Shown here piece by piece: positions 9,200 through 16,748 of a stretch of 64,000 bases of DNA (the first letter of the stretch is position 1; the number at the start of each line of letters is the position of its first letter). The notes beneath the pieces were generated by a model. That model searched no databases, was not told the origin of the DNA, and saw only the letters and a program-made list of their open reading frames with translations. Location: the NCBI RefSeq assembly GCF_023277925.1, contig NZ_CP063832.1, forward strand, positions 620,001-684,000, read 5' to 3'. The translations under genes and the position numbers were made by a program. The stretch comes from Pseudomonas entomophila (lineage in GTDB: Bacteria; Pseudomonadota; Gammaproteobacteria; Pseudomonadales; Pseudomonadaceae).

Positions 9200-9903
9200 C
9201 GCGCCAGCTCCTTGATGCCGATGTTGTAGCGCCGCTCAAGGTGCTTGAACAGGCGGTTGGAGAGGGTGGTGATGAGCAGGTAGACCAGCCCCGCCAGGCT
9301 CAGGAAGAACAGCACGTCGTTGGTGGTCTTGCCAGCGTTCTGCGCGGCCTTGACCAAGTCGGCCAGGCCGATGATCGAGACCAGTGCGGTGGACTTGAGC
9401 AGCACCAGCCAGTTGTTGCCCAGCCCCGGCAGGGCGAAGCGCATCAATTGCGGGAACAACACCAGGCGAAAGCGCTGGGCACGGCTCAGGCCATAGGCGG
9501 TGGCCGCCTCCAGCTGGCCGGCCGGCACGCTGAGGATGGCGCCACGGAAGTTCTCGGTGAAGTAGGCGCCATAGATGAAGCCGAGGGTGATCACGCCGGC
9601 GCCGAATGGGTCGATCTCCACATAGTCCCAGCCCAGCGCCTCGGTCAGGTCGTTGAGCCAGATCTGCATGCTGTAGAAGATCAGCAGGATCAGTACCAGG
9701 TCGGGAACGCTGCGGATCAGCGTGGTGTAGAGGGTGGCCGGTACGCGCAGCAGGGGGGAGCGGGACAGCTTGGCGCTGGCGCCGAGCAGGCCGAGCAACA
9801 GGCTCAAGGCCAGCGACAACAAGGCCAGCTTGATCGTCATCCAGGTGCCTTGGGCCAGCAGCGGGCCGAAGCCTTGCAGGCCGCTTGAGAGGAAATCGTG
9901 CAT
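9196..9903 (-). CDS. Amino-acid ABC transporter permease (HisQ-like)
   Basis: 235 residues, partner permease of the HisQ/ArtQ type. The N-terminal span (WMTIKLALLSLALSLLLGLL) and the EAA-loop stretch QLEAATAYGLSRAQRFRLVL are clear. It lies first of the two permease genes, about 70 bases downstream of the binding-protein gene. A REP-like palindrome occupies the gap between them, which commonly lets the binding protein be made in excess of the membrane parts. Confidence 0.92.
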   Translation of the reverse strand: MHDFLSSGLQGFGPLLAQGTWMTIKLALLSLALSLLLGLLGASAKLSRSPLLRVPATLYTTLIRSVPDLVLILLIFYSMQIWLNDLTEALGWDYVEIDPFGAGVITLGFIYGAYFTENFRGAILSVPAGQLEAATAYGLSRAQRFRLVLFPQLMRFALPGLGNNWLVLLKSTALVSIIGLADLVKAAQNAGKTTNDVLFFLSLAGLVYLLITTLSNRLFKHLERRYNIGIKELAR

Positions 9904-9926
9904 GGGCGGAATCTCGCGGGGAGGCT

Positions 9927-9953
9927 ATCGCGGGGCAAGCCCGCTCCCACAGG
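9927..9953. repeat. REP-like palindrome between binding-protein and permease genes
   Basis: The motif CGCGGGGCAAGCCCGCTCCC is the P. putida-type REP core. It sits in the short gap of a transporter operon, where such elements often stabilise the upstream mRNA segment. Confidence 0.6.
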
Positions 9954-9973
9954 GAGGCGGGCAGCCTGCCGGG

Positions 9974-10756
9974 TCACTCGTTGTAGATGTCCAGGTCGCC
10001 GACATACTTCTTCTGGATCTCGGCGTAGGTGCCATCGGCATGGATCATGGCGATACCCTTGTCGAGCAGGGCCTTGAGCTCCGGGTCGGTCTTGCGCAGG
10101 CCCATGGCGATATCCAGCGGCAGGGTCGGGTCCTTGATCGCCGGGCCGCTCTTGAAGTCGGCGCCTTCAGGCTTGGAGAGGAAGTTGAGCTGGGCCTCGA
10201 GCTTGTCGGTGACGGTGGCGTCGAGGCGCCCGTTCATCAGGTCGGCGTAGTTCTGGTCCTGGGCCTGGTAGGCCTTGACCTGCGCGCCCAGCGGCGCCAG
10301 CACGGCGCGGGCGTAGGCTTCCTGCAGCGAGCCCTGCAGCACGCCGACCTGCTTGCCCTTGAGTGATTCGACCGTGTCGCCGAAATCAGCCGACTTGCGC
10401 ACGATCACCGAGGTCGGGCTGAGGAACAGTTTGTGGGTGAAGTCGATTTGTTTCAGGCGCGCCGGAGTAACCGCCATCGACGACATGATGGCGTCGAACT
10501 TGCGTGCACGCAGGGCGGGGATCATGCCATCGAATTCGTTGTGAACCCAGGTGCATTTGACCTGCAATTTCAAGCAGATGGCGTTGCCCAGTTCGATGTC
10601 GAAGCCTTGCAGGCTGCCATCGGCGGCAACGGATTCGAAGGGGGGATATTCGGGGTAGACACCAAAGCGGATCTCGGTCCATTCCTTGGCGTGGGAAACG
10701 GTGGTGGCACACAGCGAGAACAGCAGCACGCCGAGGCGTTTTCGCATGGAGAGCAT
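9974..10756 (-). CDS. Periplasmic amino-acid binding protein (HisJ/ArgT family)
   Basis: 260 residues, family 3 solute-binding protein. A Sec signal peptide ends near residue 23 (LLFSLCATTVSHA then KEW). The mature protein has the expected first-lobe sequences FGVYPEYPPFESVAADGSLQ and GFDIELGNAICLKLQVKCTW, the hinge-proximal DFTHKLFLSPTSVIVRK, and the second-lobe KGKQVGVLQGS. These features are those of lysine/arginine/ornithine/histidine receptors. The neighbouring ornithine cyclodeaminase and CtlX-type hydrolase suggest ornithine, citrulline or arginine as ligand; this is inference. A start three codons downstream (MRKRLG) is also possible; neither has a strong ribosome-binding site. The upstream region contains a repeated 13-bp element. 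Confidence 0.93.
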   Translation of the reverse strand: MLSMRKRLGVLLFSLCATTVSHAKEWTEIRFGVYPEYPPFESVAADGSLQGFDIELGNAICLKLQVKCTWVHNEFDGMIPALRARKFDAIMSSMAVTPARLKQIDFTHKLFLSPTSVIVRKSADFGDTVESLKGKQVGVLQGSLQEAYARAVLAPLGAQVKAYQAQDQNYADLMNGRLDATVTDKLEAQLNFLSKPEGADFKSGPAIKDPTLPLDIAMGLRKTDPELKALLDKGIAMIHADGTYAEIQKKYVGDLDIYNE

Positions 10757-10890
10757 GGTCTTGGGTCCCTGGGTGTTGTTATTGGTAGTAGGGCGATTAC
10801 CGCGTGTAGGTCCGTCGGTGACTCATGGGTCGGGCTCAGGATGCGCGAGATAGACAGGTTTTTTGTGTCGTTTACTAGCGCACTGGGTGC

Positions 10891-10971
10891 CGGAATCGGC
10901 TGTTAGGCTCCTCGTGGCAGCGGAATCGGCTGTTCCGACAAAGTTTTATGGAAGTGCGACAGCCGATTCCG
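10891..10971. promoter_or_regulatory. Three copies of a 13-bp element upstream of the transporter operon
   Basis: CGGAATCGGCTGTT occurs at 10891-10904 and again at 10921-10934, and its inverse ACAGCCGATTCCG at 10959-10971. The middle copy extends to CGGAATCGGCTGTTCCG (10921-10937), a dyad with 5-bp arms. The cluster lies 135-215 bases upstream of the binding-protein start, which is where operator sites for the operon would be expected. Two degenerate copies occur upstream of ctlX. Confidence 0.5.
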
Positions 10972-10985
10972 CGAGTTGAGCGCAC

Positions 10986-11048
10986 CCTGTAGCGGCTTCA
11001 GCCGCGATCACCCGTACAGCGGGTGCCAGGCGGCTAAAACAGCACCTA
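10986..11048. repeat. REP element
   Basis: TGTAGCGGCTTCAGCCGCGA followed by a second short hairpin CCCGTACAGCGGG and GTGCCAGGC. This is the 'GGCTTCAGCC' class of REP found also at 26.7, 30.0 and 36.2 kb. It lies directly after the stop of the ornithine cyclodeaminase gene. Confidence 0.75.
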
Positions 11049-11058
11049 CAAAGCGCAA

Positions 11059-12105
11059 TCAGGCTGCGCTGGCCTTGACCCGTGCCGAGGCGGGCTGCAG
11101 CAAGGCGAACAGGTCCTTGGGGTTCTCAAGCGCTGGCACCAGTGCGATCTCATGCCCGATATCCATCGCCCGGGCCACATCCAGCACATAACGCAGCGCC
11201 GCGTAGTCCTCAAGGGCGAAGCCGACCGAGTCGAACAGCGTGACCTGCCCCGCGCTTTCACGTCCTGCGGCACTCCCTTCGACGACTTCCCAGAATTCGG
11301 TGGTTGGCGAGTCGCTTGGCATCTGCTGGATCTCGCCCTCGATACGGCTCTGCGGTTCGTACTCGACGATCACCCGCGCATGCTCGACGATGTCGCGGTG
11401 CAGCTCGGTCTTGCCCGGGCAGTCGCCACCGACCGCATTGAGGTGCATGCCTGGCTCGATCATCCCCGGGGTGAGGATGGTGGCGTAGGCCTTGTCGGCG
11501 GTCACCGTGGTGACGATGTCGGCGCCGCGCACCGCTTCGGCCACGCTGGCAGCGATGGTCAACTTCAGTTGCGCATAGCCGGCCAGGTTGGCGGCCAGTT
11601 TCTCGCTCGCCGCGCGGTCGATGTCGAACAGGCGAATCTCGTCGATGCCCAGCATCGTGTGGAAGGCGATCGCCTGGAATTCGCTTTGCGAGCCGTTGCC
11701 GATCAGCGCCATGCGCTTGCTGTCCGGGCGCGCCAGGTAGCGGGCGGCCAAGGCCGAGGTGGCGGCGGTGCGGATCGCGGTGGTCAGGGTCATCTCGCTG
11801 AGCAGCACCGGCGTGCCGGTGTCGACATCGCCCAGGGCGCCGAAGGCCATTACCGTGAGCAGGCCATTCTGGGTGTTCTTCGGATGCCCGTTGACGTACT
11901 TGAAGGCGTACAGGTTGGCGTCGGACACCGGCATCAGCTCGATCACCCCGTCGGGCGAGTGGTTGGCCAGGCGCGCGCACTTCTCGAAGCCGTGCCAGCG
12001 CAGGTAATCCTGGCGAATGTACTCGGCCATCTCTTCCAGGCAGGTGGGCAGGCCCTTGCGGTTGACCAGGTGGGCAAGGTCTTGCACATCGATATAACGG
12101 GTCAT
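11059..12105 (-). CDS. ocd: Ornithine cyclodeaminase
   Basis: 348 residues, converting L-ornithine to L-proline and ammonia with bound NAD+. The sequence agrees with the well-studied P. putida enzyme: FKYVNGHPKN carries the substrate-binding lysine, TAIRTAATSAL the arginine, ALIGNGSQSEFQ the nucleotide-binding glycine loop, and NAVGGDCPGKTEL places the catalytic aspartate at residue 228. The start at MTRYIDVQ is supported by a strong AAGGAG nine bases upstream; longer frames run into the preceding gene. It follows ctlX by 19 bases, so the pair are co-transcribed and would take citrulline or arginine through ornithine to proline. Confidence 0.95.
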   Translation of the reverse strand: MTRYIDVQDLAHLVNRKGLPTCLEEMAEYIRQDYLRWHGFEKCARLANHSPDGVIELMPVSDANLYAFKYVNGHPKNTQNGLLTVMAFGALGDVDTGTPVLLSEMTLTTAIRTAATSALAARYLARPDSKRMALIGNGSQSEFQAIAFHTMLGIDEIRLFDIDRAASEKLAANLAGYAQLKLTIAASVAEAVRGADIVTTVTADKAYATILTPGMIEPGMHLNAVGGDCPGKTELHRDIVEHARVIVEYEPQSRIEGEIQQMPSDSPTTEFWEVVEGSAAGRESAGQVTLFDSVGFALEDYAALRYVLDVARAMDIGHEIALVPALENPKDLFALLQPASARVKASAA

Positions 12106-12124
12106 GATGAGGCTCCTTTTCAAG

Positions 12125-13042
12125 TCAGTGGCGCGAGGGCAGGTGGACTTCGGCGAGCATGCAGCGCGCACTGCCGCCACCGATGCGTTCGATATGGTCG
12201 ATATTCACCACCACGGGATGGCTGTGCTGCTCCACCTGGCGGCGTTGCCGCGCATCCAGCGAGCGCCAGGCGCTGCGTGACATCACCAGTAGCGAGCGGC
12301 CATCGCGGTCGTGGACTTCGAGCATGTTGCCGGCGAAGTTCTCCAACTGTTCGAAGGTCAACGCCAGGACCTGTTTGCCGGTATCGCGCAGCGATTGTTC
12401 GAGAGTGCGGCGTTCCTTGGCGTGGGGCAGGGCGTCGAGGCAGGCAGCGGCCAACTGGCGGCCGACGTTCATCATCACGTTGCTGTGGTAGATCGGGGCG
12501 TGCTGACGGTCGACGGCGTGGAACAGGCACAGGCGGTAGTCGAGCTGTTCGGCGAACTGGCGCAGGGCGTGTTCGTGGGTGCGGCCAGAGTGGCAGGCAT
12601 AGCTGATGCGGTGCTCGCGGTCGAGAACCATGCTGCCGGTGCCTTCGAGAAACAGATTCTGCTGTTCCAGCGAGCTCAGGTCGACGGTGCGCTGGATGGC
12701 AAAACGCTCCTCCAGCACGCGCAAGGCACCCTTGTCGCGCTCCAGGCGACGGTTGTGGCCTTCCATCGGGTAGAGCACCAGGCTGCCATCGGCGTGACTG
12801 CTCCACCAGTTGTTGGGGAAGATCGAGTCCGGCGTGTGCGGCTCGGGCGTATCCTGCACCACCAGCACCTCGACACCATGCAGGCGCAGGGTTTCGACGT
12901 AGCCGTCGAATTCCTCCAGGGCCTTCTCGCTGGCCATCGCTGGGTCCAGTGGCGCTTGCTGGAAACGGTTGTTGAGCGCGGTGTCCGGGTTGAAGGTGAA
13001 CCGCGCGGGGCGAATCATGAGGACGGTATTTGTTGTTTGCAT
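12125..13042 (-). CDS. ctlX: CtlX-type citrulline/arginine hydrolase (guanidino-group-modifying superfamily)
   Basis: 305 residues, with features of the arginine deiminase/dimethylargininase superfamily. SIFPNNWWSSHADG is the FxxN/D substrate-binding region, EGTGSMVLDREH the conserved acidic turn, SGRTHEHAL the histidine segment, and GGGSARCMLAEVHLP the C-terminal catalytic cysteine. The proteins most like this are named citrulline-utilisation hydrolase (CtlX), which yields ornithine; arginine dihydrolase or deiminase activity is the main alternative. The neighbour ornithine cyclodeaminase supports ornithine as product. The ATG at MQTTNT was chosen; a GTG five codons upstream is also open. 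No clear ribosome-binding site was seen. The gene symbol rests on recalled family naming, not on a search. Confidence 0.8.
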   Translation of the reverse strand: MQTTNTVLMIRPARFTFNPDTALNNRFQQAPLDPAMASEKALEEFDGYVETLRLHGVEVLVVQDTPEPHTPDSIFPNNWWSSHADGSLVLYPMEGHNRRLERDKGALRVLEERFAIQRTVDLSSLEQQNLFLEGTGSMVLDREHRISYACHSGRTHEHALRQFAEQLDYRLCLFHAVDRQHAPIYHSNVMMNVGRQLAAACLDALPHAKERRTLEQSLRDTGKQVLALTFEQLENFAGNMLEVHDRDGRSLLVMSRSAWRSLDARQRRQVEQHSHPVVVNIDHIERIGGGSARCMLAEVHLPSRH

Positions 13043-13127
13043 TGGGCACGCATCCACGGGTGGGCTGTGTGACCATTGTCGGGGGGATCGGTAAAAGATC
13101 CCGGCTGAAGCGTGAATGAGTGGCAGC

Positions 13128-13169
13128 CGGAACCAGCTGAAATAGGGCGGCAGCCAGCCGAATCGGTTG
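13128..13169. promoter_or_regulatory. Degenerate copies of the 13-bp element upstream of ctlX
   Basis: CGGAACCAGCTG (13128-13139) matches 10 of 12 positions, and CGAATCGGTTG (13159-13169) 9 of 11, of the element found three times before the transporter operon. Both lie 86-127 bases upstream of ctlX, so both transcription units of the module carry the motif. Whether the copies are functional is inference. Confidence 0.35.
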
Positions 13170-13180
13170 CCCCCTCGTGG

Positions 13181-13262
13181 GGGCCGGCTTTACCGGCAAA
13201 CACCGGCGCAGCCGGTACCATGCGCCGTGGCGTTCTTTTCGCCAGCAAGGCTGGTTCCTGCA
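13181..13262. repeat. REP-like pair upstream of ctlX
   Basis: Two divergent REP palindromes face each other: GGGGCCGGCTTTACCGGC and TTTTCGCCAGCAAGGCTGG, with CACCGGCGCAGCCGGT between. They fill the gap between ctlX and the folD terminator. Confidence 0.6.
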
Positions 13263-13275
13263 GGGTGACGTGCAA

Positions 13276-13306
13276 ACAAAAACGGCGCCTGGAAGGGCGC
13301 CGTTTC
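13276..13306 (-). terminator. folD terminator
   Basis: Stem AACGGCGCC/GGCGCCGTT with a short loop. Read on the minus strand it is followed by a T-rich run, directly downstream of folD. Confidence 0.85.
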
Positions 13307-13324
13307 ATTTATTGCCGGAGCAAC

Positions 13325-14179
13325 TTACTTATGCAGCTCTTCAGCGGCATACAAGGTGTTCTCCAGCAGGCATGCACGGGTCATCGGGCCCACGCCGCCC
13401 GGTACCGGGGTGATCCAGCCCGCGCGGGGCAAGGCGGTCTCGTAGACCACGTCGCCCACCAGCTTGCCGTCTTCCTGGCGGTTGATGCCGACGTCGATGA
13501 CGATGGCGCCTTCCTTGACCCACTCACCCTTGACCAGGCCTGGCTTGCCGGCGGCGACCACCACCAGGTCGGCACGGCCGACATGGCCGGCCAGGTCCTT
13601 GGTGAAGCGGTGGCAGACAGTCACGGTGCAGCCGGCCAGCAGCAGCTCCATGGCCATCGGCCGCCCGACGATGTTCGAGGCGCCGACGATCACTGCGTTC
13701 ATGCCGTACAGGTCCTGGCCGGTGCTTTCCAGCAGGGTCATGATGCCTTTCGGGGTGCAGGGGCGCAGCAGGGGAATACGCTGGGCCAGGCGACCGATGT
13801 TGTACGGGTGGAAACCGTCGACGTCTTTATCCGGGCGGATGCGCTCGAGCAGCAGCGAGGCATCCAGGTGTGCCGGCAGCGGCAACTGCAGCAGGATGCC
13901 GTCGACGGCCGGGTCGTCGTTGAGGCGGTCGATCAGGTCGGTCAGGGCTTGCTGCGTGGTATCGCTGGGCAGGTCGAACGCTTGCGAGATGAAGCCGACT
14001 TCTTCGCAGTCCTTGCGCTTGTGCGAGACATAGACTTGGGAGGCCGGATCGGTACCGACCAGGATCACCGCCAGGCCTGGTGTGCGCAGGCCCTGCTGGC
14101 GGCGCTCGGCGACACGTTGGGCGATCTGCTGGCGCAGGTTGGCGGCGATCGCCTTGCCATCGATAAGGTGTGCAGTCAT
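13325..14179 (-). CDS. folD: Bifunctional methylenetetrahydrofolate dehydrogenase/cyclohydrolase FolD
   Basis: 284 residues, the standard FolD length. It interconverts 5,10-methylene-, 5,10-methenyl- and 10-formyl-tetrahydrofolate with NADP(H) in the cytoplasm. Seen motifs are [13 protein letters not shown] with the catalytic Lys, [13 protein letters not shown], the dinucleotide loop [14 protein letters not shown], and the C-terminal [18 protein letters not shown] is taken as start since it matches the usual N-terminus; an ATG six codons upstream is possible. It is transcribed away from the tRNA cluster and ends in its own terminator. Confidence 0.97.
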   Translation of the reverse strand: MTAHLIDGKAIAANLRQQIAQRVAERRQQGLRTPGLAVILVGTDPASQVYVSHKRKDCEEVGFISQAFDLPSDTTQQALTDLIDRLNDDPAVDGILLQLPLPAHLDASLLLERIRPDKDVDGFHPYNIGRLAQRIPLLRPCTPKGIMTLLESTGQDLYGMNAVIVGASNIVGRPMAMELLLAGCTVTVCHRFTKDLAGHVGRADLVVVAAGKPGLVKGEWVKEGAIVIDVGINRQEDGKLVGDVVYETALPRAGWITPVPGGVGPMTRACLLENTLYAAEELHK

Positions 14180-14313
14180 AGACGCGTGATTAACCATCGA
14201 GAAGGGAACATGAAGAAGGCGGCATTCTCTCACGAGACGGCCCGAGGGCAAAGGCGGATGGTCGGGCAAATTCCCTAAGCCCTTCAATAAATTATATTTT
14301 TTTGAAAAAAATG

Positions 14314-14340
14314 TTGACGCCCTGCGGGGCCGTCTATAAG
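14314..14340 (+). promoter_or_regulatory. Promoter of the tRNA cluster
   Basis: TTGACG, 15-base spacer, TATAAG, preceded by an A/T-rich stretch like an UP element and followed by a G+C-rich discriminator, about 90 bases before tRNA-Arg. Confidence 0.65.
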
Positions 14341-14431
14341 ATTCGCCGCACTTGTCGGGCACTGCCTGGCACGGGTTGGCAAGGTCGAGCAGAATAAGCG
14401 GTTGGTTTGTTCGGCTTGACTGTAAGCTTAA

Positions 14432-14508
14432 GCGCCCGTAGCTCAGCTGGATAGAGCATCCGCCTTCTAAGCGGATGGTCGCAGGTTCGAGTCCTGCCGG
14501 GTGCGCCA
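14432..14508 (+). tRNA. tRNA-Arg (anticodon TCT)
   Basis: 77 nt with encoded CCA. The acceptor stem GCGCCCG pairs with CGGGTGC (one G-U), the D-arm is GCTCAGCTGGATAGAGC, the anticodon arm CCGCCTTCTAAGCGG gives TCT, and the T-arm is GCAGGTTCGAGTCCTGC. It reads AGA/AGG arginine codons. Confidence 0.97.
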
Positions 14509-14542
14509 TTAAGGCCTGGGCAAGTAAGCAGTACCGCAATAT

Positions 14543-14619
14543 GGTGGGCGTAGCTCAGTTGGTAGAGCGCCGGATTGTGATTCCGGTTGTCGTGGGTTCG
14601 ATTCCCATCGTCCACCCCA
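14543..14619 (+). tRNA. tRNA-His (anticodon GTG), copy 1
   Basis: 77 nt counting the extra G at -1 that defines tRNA-His and faces discriminator C. The acceptor GTGGGCG pairs with CGTCCAC; anticodon arm CCGGATTGTGATTCCGG; CCA encoded. It differs from copy 2 only at one anticodon-stem pair (C-G here). Confidence 0.97.
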
Positions 14620-14675
14620 GATTTTGCAGGGGCGCCTCGATTGAATGATCCGGCGCCTTTGTTTTTGAGTTTCAT

Positions 14676-14760
14676 GCGGACGTGGTGAAATTGGTAGACA
14701 CACTGGATTTAGGTTCCAGCGGCGCAAGCTGTAAGAGTTCGAGTCTCTTCGTCCGCACCA
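14676..14760 (+). tRNA. tRNA-Leu (anticodon TAG)
   Basis: 85 nt class II tRNA with acceptor GCGGACG/CGTCCGC, anticodon arm CTGGATTTAGGTTCCAG, a long variable arm (CGGCGCAAGCTG) and encoded ACCA end. It reads CUN leucine codons. Confidence 0.97.
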
Positions 14761-14795
14761 TGTTTCTCTAAGGCTGTACCGCAATATTGCACTAT

Positions 14796-14872
14796 GGTGG
14801 GCGTAGCTCAGTTGGTAGAGCGCTGGATTGTGATTCCAGTTGTCGTGGGTTCGATTCCCATCGTCCACCCCA
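14796..14872 (+). tRNA. tRNA-His (anticodon GTG), copy 2
   Basis: Identical to copy 1 except for a compensatory change at one anticodon-stem pair (T-A at 14824 and 14838 instead of C-G). The flank GTACCGCAATAT before both copies is also shared, which points to a local duplication. Confidence 0.97.
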
Positions 14873-14878
14873 TATTTC

Positions 14879-14916
14879 AAAAGGCGCTTCGATTCTTTGA
14901 TCGGGCGCCTTTTTTG
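14879..14916 (+). terminator. Terminator of the tRNA cluster
   Basis: AAAGGCGC and GGGCGCCTTTTTT form a stem around a 15-base loop and end in a T-run just after the second tRNA-His. Confidence 0.7.
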
Positions 14917-14934
14917 TATTTGTCCCTTATGAAC

Positions 14935-14961
14935 AATGCCGCTAACGCGGCATTTTTCGTT
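14935..14961 (+). terminator. Second intrinsic terminator after the tRNA cluster
   Basis: Stem AATGCCGC-TAAC-GCGGCATTT followed by T-rich sequence. It doubles the stop signal after the tRNA genes. Confidence 0.75.
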
Positions 14962-15183
14962 TTTGCGGCGTTGGTCAGGTGGGGCGGATTTCTGGCGCGA
15001 GCGTCATTTCGCTGGCGTCGTGCATCTCGCAATTGTGTTGCTGGGGGCGTTGAGCGCAGGCGTCGCAAGGGTTGCGGGTGGCGGGTTGGAACTGGTCGGT
15101 TTCTTGCTAGGGGTTGGTCATTGTGCGTGCGTCCGTGGTGTGTCGTCATGGGCGTGGCCATCCTCTGAAAATAAGGAAAGTCC

Positions 15184-15963
15184 ATGAAAGTCTGTAACGC
15201 GTATCGGGAAAACATGTATCACCTGCTCGGTGCGGTATTCAATGCGCTGGAAAAGCGCCCGGTAGTGGCCGAGCTGGGTGTTCTGCGTGGGGGGAATGCG
15301 ATCAAGTTGCACGAGGCACTGGCGCCGGAGCGCATGGTGCTGATCGACAGCTGGAGCAAACTGTCCAATGAGGCTTACAGCCCCTTCGATCAGCTGCCGC
15401 CATGGGTTTCTCCGGTGGACGAGTACGAGTACTACTATGGTGGCTCGCTGCATGATGATGCCACCTGGGAGAAGCTCTATCAGGAGTGCCTGAGTAATGT
15501 TGCTCATCTGTCCGATGTGACGGTGATTCGCTCCGACACCATCGGTGCCATCGACAAGGTGCGCCAGCAAACGGGTATCGAGCAGTTTGACGTGGTTTAC
15601 GTCGATGCCAGTCACCAATACGAGTTCGTCCTGCGCGACCTTATGTACTACCAGGAGCTGGTCGGCCCGGATGGCGTGATGATGCTCAACGATTGCTGCC
15701 ATAGCGTTAACGGCACCAAGCAGAACCTGGGTGTGCTGGAAGCCCTGGGTAGCTTCATGAAGCGTTCTGATTTCATTCCTGTGGCGATGACTAATACCGA
15801 TTGGTCTGATGTGATCCTGGTGCGCCGTAATTCGGTCATGGTTCAGCTGCTGGACATGGCGCTGGCAAACTCGGACGTGCCTTACGTTGAAATCCCTCAT
15901 CAGTTGATCACTGCAGCGCGCGTGGTCTACGGTGCGCAGCGTCACAACGTCAGTTTCGTCTGA
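15184..15963 (+). CDS. Class I SAM-dependent methyltransferase (Methyltransf_24-like)
   Basis: 259 residues, no signal or membrane segment. VVAELGVLRGGNAIKLHEAL has the ExGxxxGxxA pattern of the SAM-binding motif I, and FDVVYVDASHQYEFVLRDLMYY is the acidic segment characteristic of the CmcI/Methyltransf_24 type group. LVGPDGVMMLNDC follows as the post-II strand. The substrate is not evident; relatives modify sugars, antibiotics or other small molecules. A good AAGGAAA precedes the ATG. It stands alone between the tRNA cluster and a small unknown gene, a typical site for acquired genes, and its wording is less G+C-biased than that of its neighbours (by eye). Confidence 0.75.
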   Translation: MKVCNAYRENMYHLLGAVFNALEKRPVVAELGVLRGGNAIKLHEALAPERMVLIDSWSKLSNEAYSPFDQLPPWVSPVDEYEYYYGGSLHDDATWEKLYQECLSNVAHLSDVTVIRSDTIGAIDKVRQQTGIEQFDVVYVDASHQYEFVLRDLMYYQELVGPDGVMMLNDCCHSVNGTKQNLGVLEALGSFMKRSDFIPVAMTNTDWSDVILVRRNSVMVQLLDMALANSDVPYVEIPHQLITAARVVYGAQRHNVSFV

Positions 15964-16097
15964 TTCCTGCGCGGGCGTTTCGTCAATCTGGCGCTCTTTG
16001 CGTGGGTCGGCAGTGCTTCCTCTGGTGGCGGCAGCCTGAAAGCTGATAGATTTCAGCCGGTTGAAATACCGGCCTGGAGCCGGCAGGGGAAATACCG

Positions 16098-16397
16098 ATG
16101 ATTGCCAAAGAAGCTCGCCAGGCCCTGGCATTGCAACGTTTTGCCGAAGCCCATCCGCAATTGCTCGAGGAGATCCGCGAGCTGGATGCGCGCGAGCAGG
16201 CTCAGCAGGTCGAATGGGCGTTCGAGGATGCGGCGCAGGAGCAGGGTGTCGAGCCCTGGGAGTATGCGCTGCAACTGATCGCCGAGTCGCCGCAGCAGCT
16301 GCAGGCCATGCGCCTGGAAACCCATCGAGAGGTGGCCGAGGCGCTGGGGATGGAGTGGGAAGAGTATTGCCAGTTCAATGAAATCGATCCGCAATAG
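16098..16397 (+). CDS. Small conserved Pseudomonas-type protein of unknown function (possibly DUF6388)
   Basis: 99 residues, very acidic and helical (EEIRELDAREQAQQVEWAFEDAAQ), with a closing stretch HREVAEALGMEWEEYCQFNEI. It has no signal peptide, membrane span or metal motif. It looks like the small Pseudomonas family I remember as DUF6388, but I cannot confirm that. AGGGGA lies seven bases before the ATG, and codon use is that of the host. No function can be inferred from its neighbours (a methyltransferase and trigger factor). Confidence 0.7.
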   Translation: MIAKEARQALALQRFAEAHPQLLEEIRELDAREQAQQVEWAFEDAAQEQGVEPWEYALQLIAESPQQLQAMRLETHREVAEALGMEWEEYCQFNEIDPQ

Positions 16398-16748
16398 GGT
16401 CGTTTTGTTGGGGGAGGGCGGCGCTCGGCCTGAAGCGCGCTGCAAGGTATTCGGCGAGTACATGCCGGCTTCCAGGCAAATGCTCTTGAAATTCCGAAAA
16501 CAGGCCGCATATCGGCTGGCTGTGGTTTGTTTGACAAGGTTTTACAGTCGCGCGCCCTCCAATGGTCGGTGCGACCCTGATAACGAACGGCTCGACGCCA
16601 CGCGGGCGGGCCTTTCAATGAATTCGACCGGCGTGGTGTGCCGACCCTCCAGGTGGCGTGACTTCTGCTGTATGAGTCACTAGAATGTTCGCCCTTGATT
16701 CTGGAGTCGGGCTATCGCCGGCTAACGTCTGTGCAACGAGGAATATCC
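16398..16748. other. Non-coding region before tig
   Basis: 350 bases with no convincing gene; one 101-codon frame has no family-like features or ribosome-binding site. The right part contains the tig promoter candidate at 16658-16686 and a leader of about 55 bases with an AGGA site before the ATG. Confidence 0.6.
16658..16686 (+). promoter_or_regulatory. Probable tig promoter
   Basis: GTGACT, exactly 17 bases, TAGAAT, ending 62 bases before the start codon of trigger factor. Confidence 0.5.

Larger units (their letters stand above)
14873..15183. other. Gap between tRNA cluster and methyltransferase gene
   Basis: It holds the tRNA terminator and a second hairpin with T-run at 14935-14961 (AATGCCGC/GCGGCATTT then TTCGTTTTT). 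The rest, about 220 bases, shows only unconvincing open frames. The ribosome-binding site AAGGAAA of the next gene is at its right end. Confidence 0.6.

Noticed and set aside
10860..11050. CRISPR-like array suggested by repeated 13-bp motifs
   Set aside because: Repeats are too short, differ in orientation and spacing, and no cas gene is near; they fit operators and a REP.
14334..14880. Minus-strand frames reading GNRTHDN...
   Set aside because: These are antisense translations of the tRNA genes, a well-known spurious protein annotation.
14794..15187. Overlapping small frames after the tRNA cluster
   Set aside because: They begin inside tRNA-His or its terminators and show no protein-like features.
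16378..16683. 101-codon frame between the small unknown gene and tig
   Set aside because: It starts inside the previous gene in another frame, has no ribosome-binding site, and overlaps the tig promoter.
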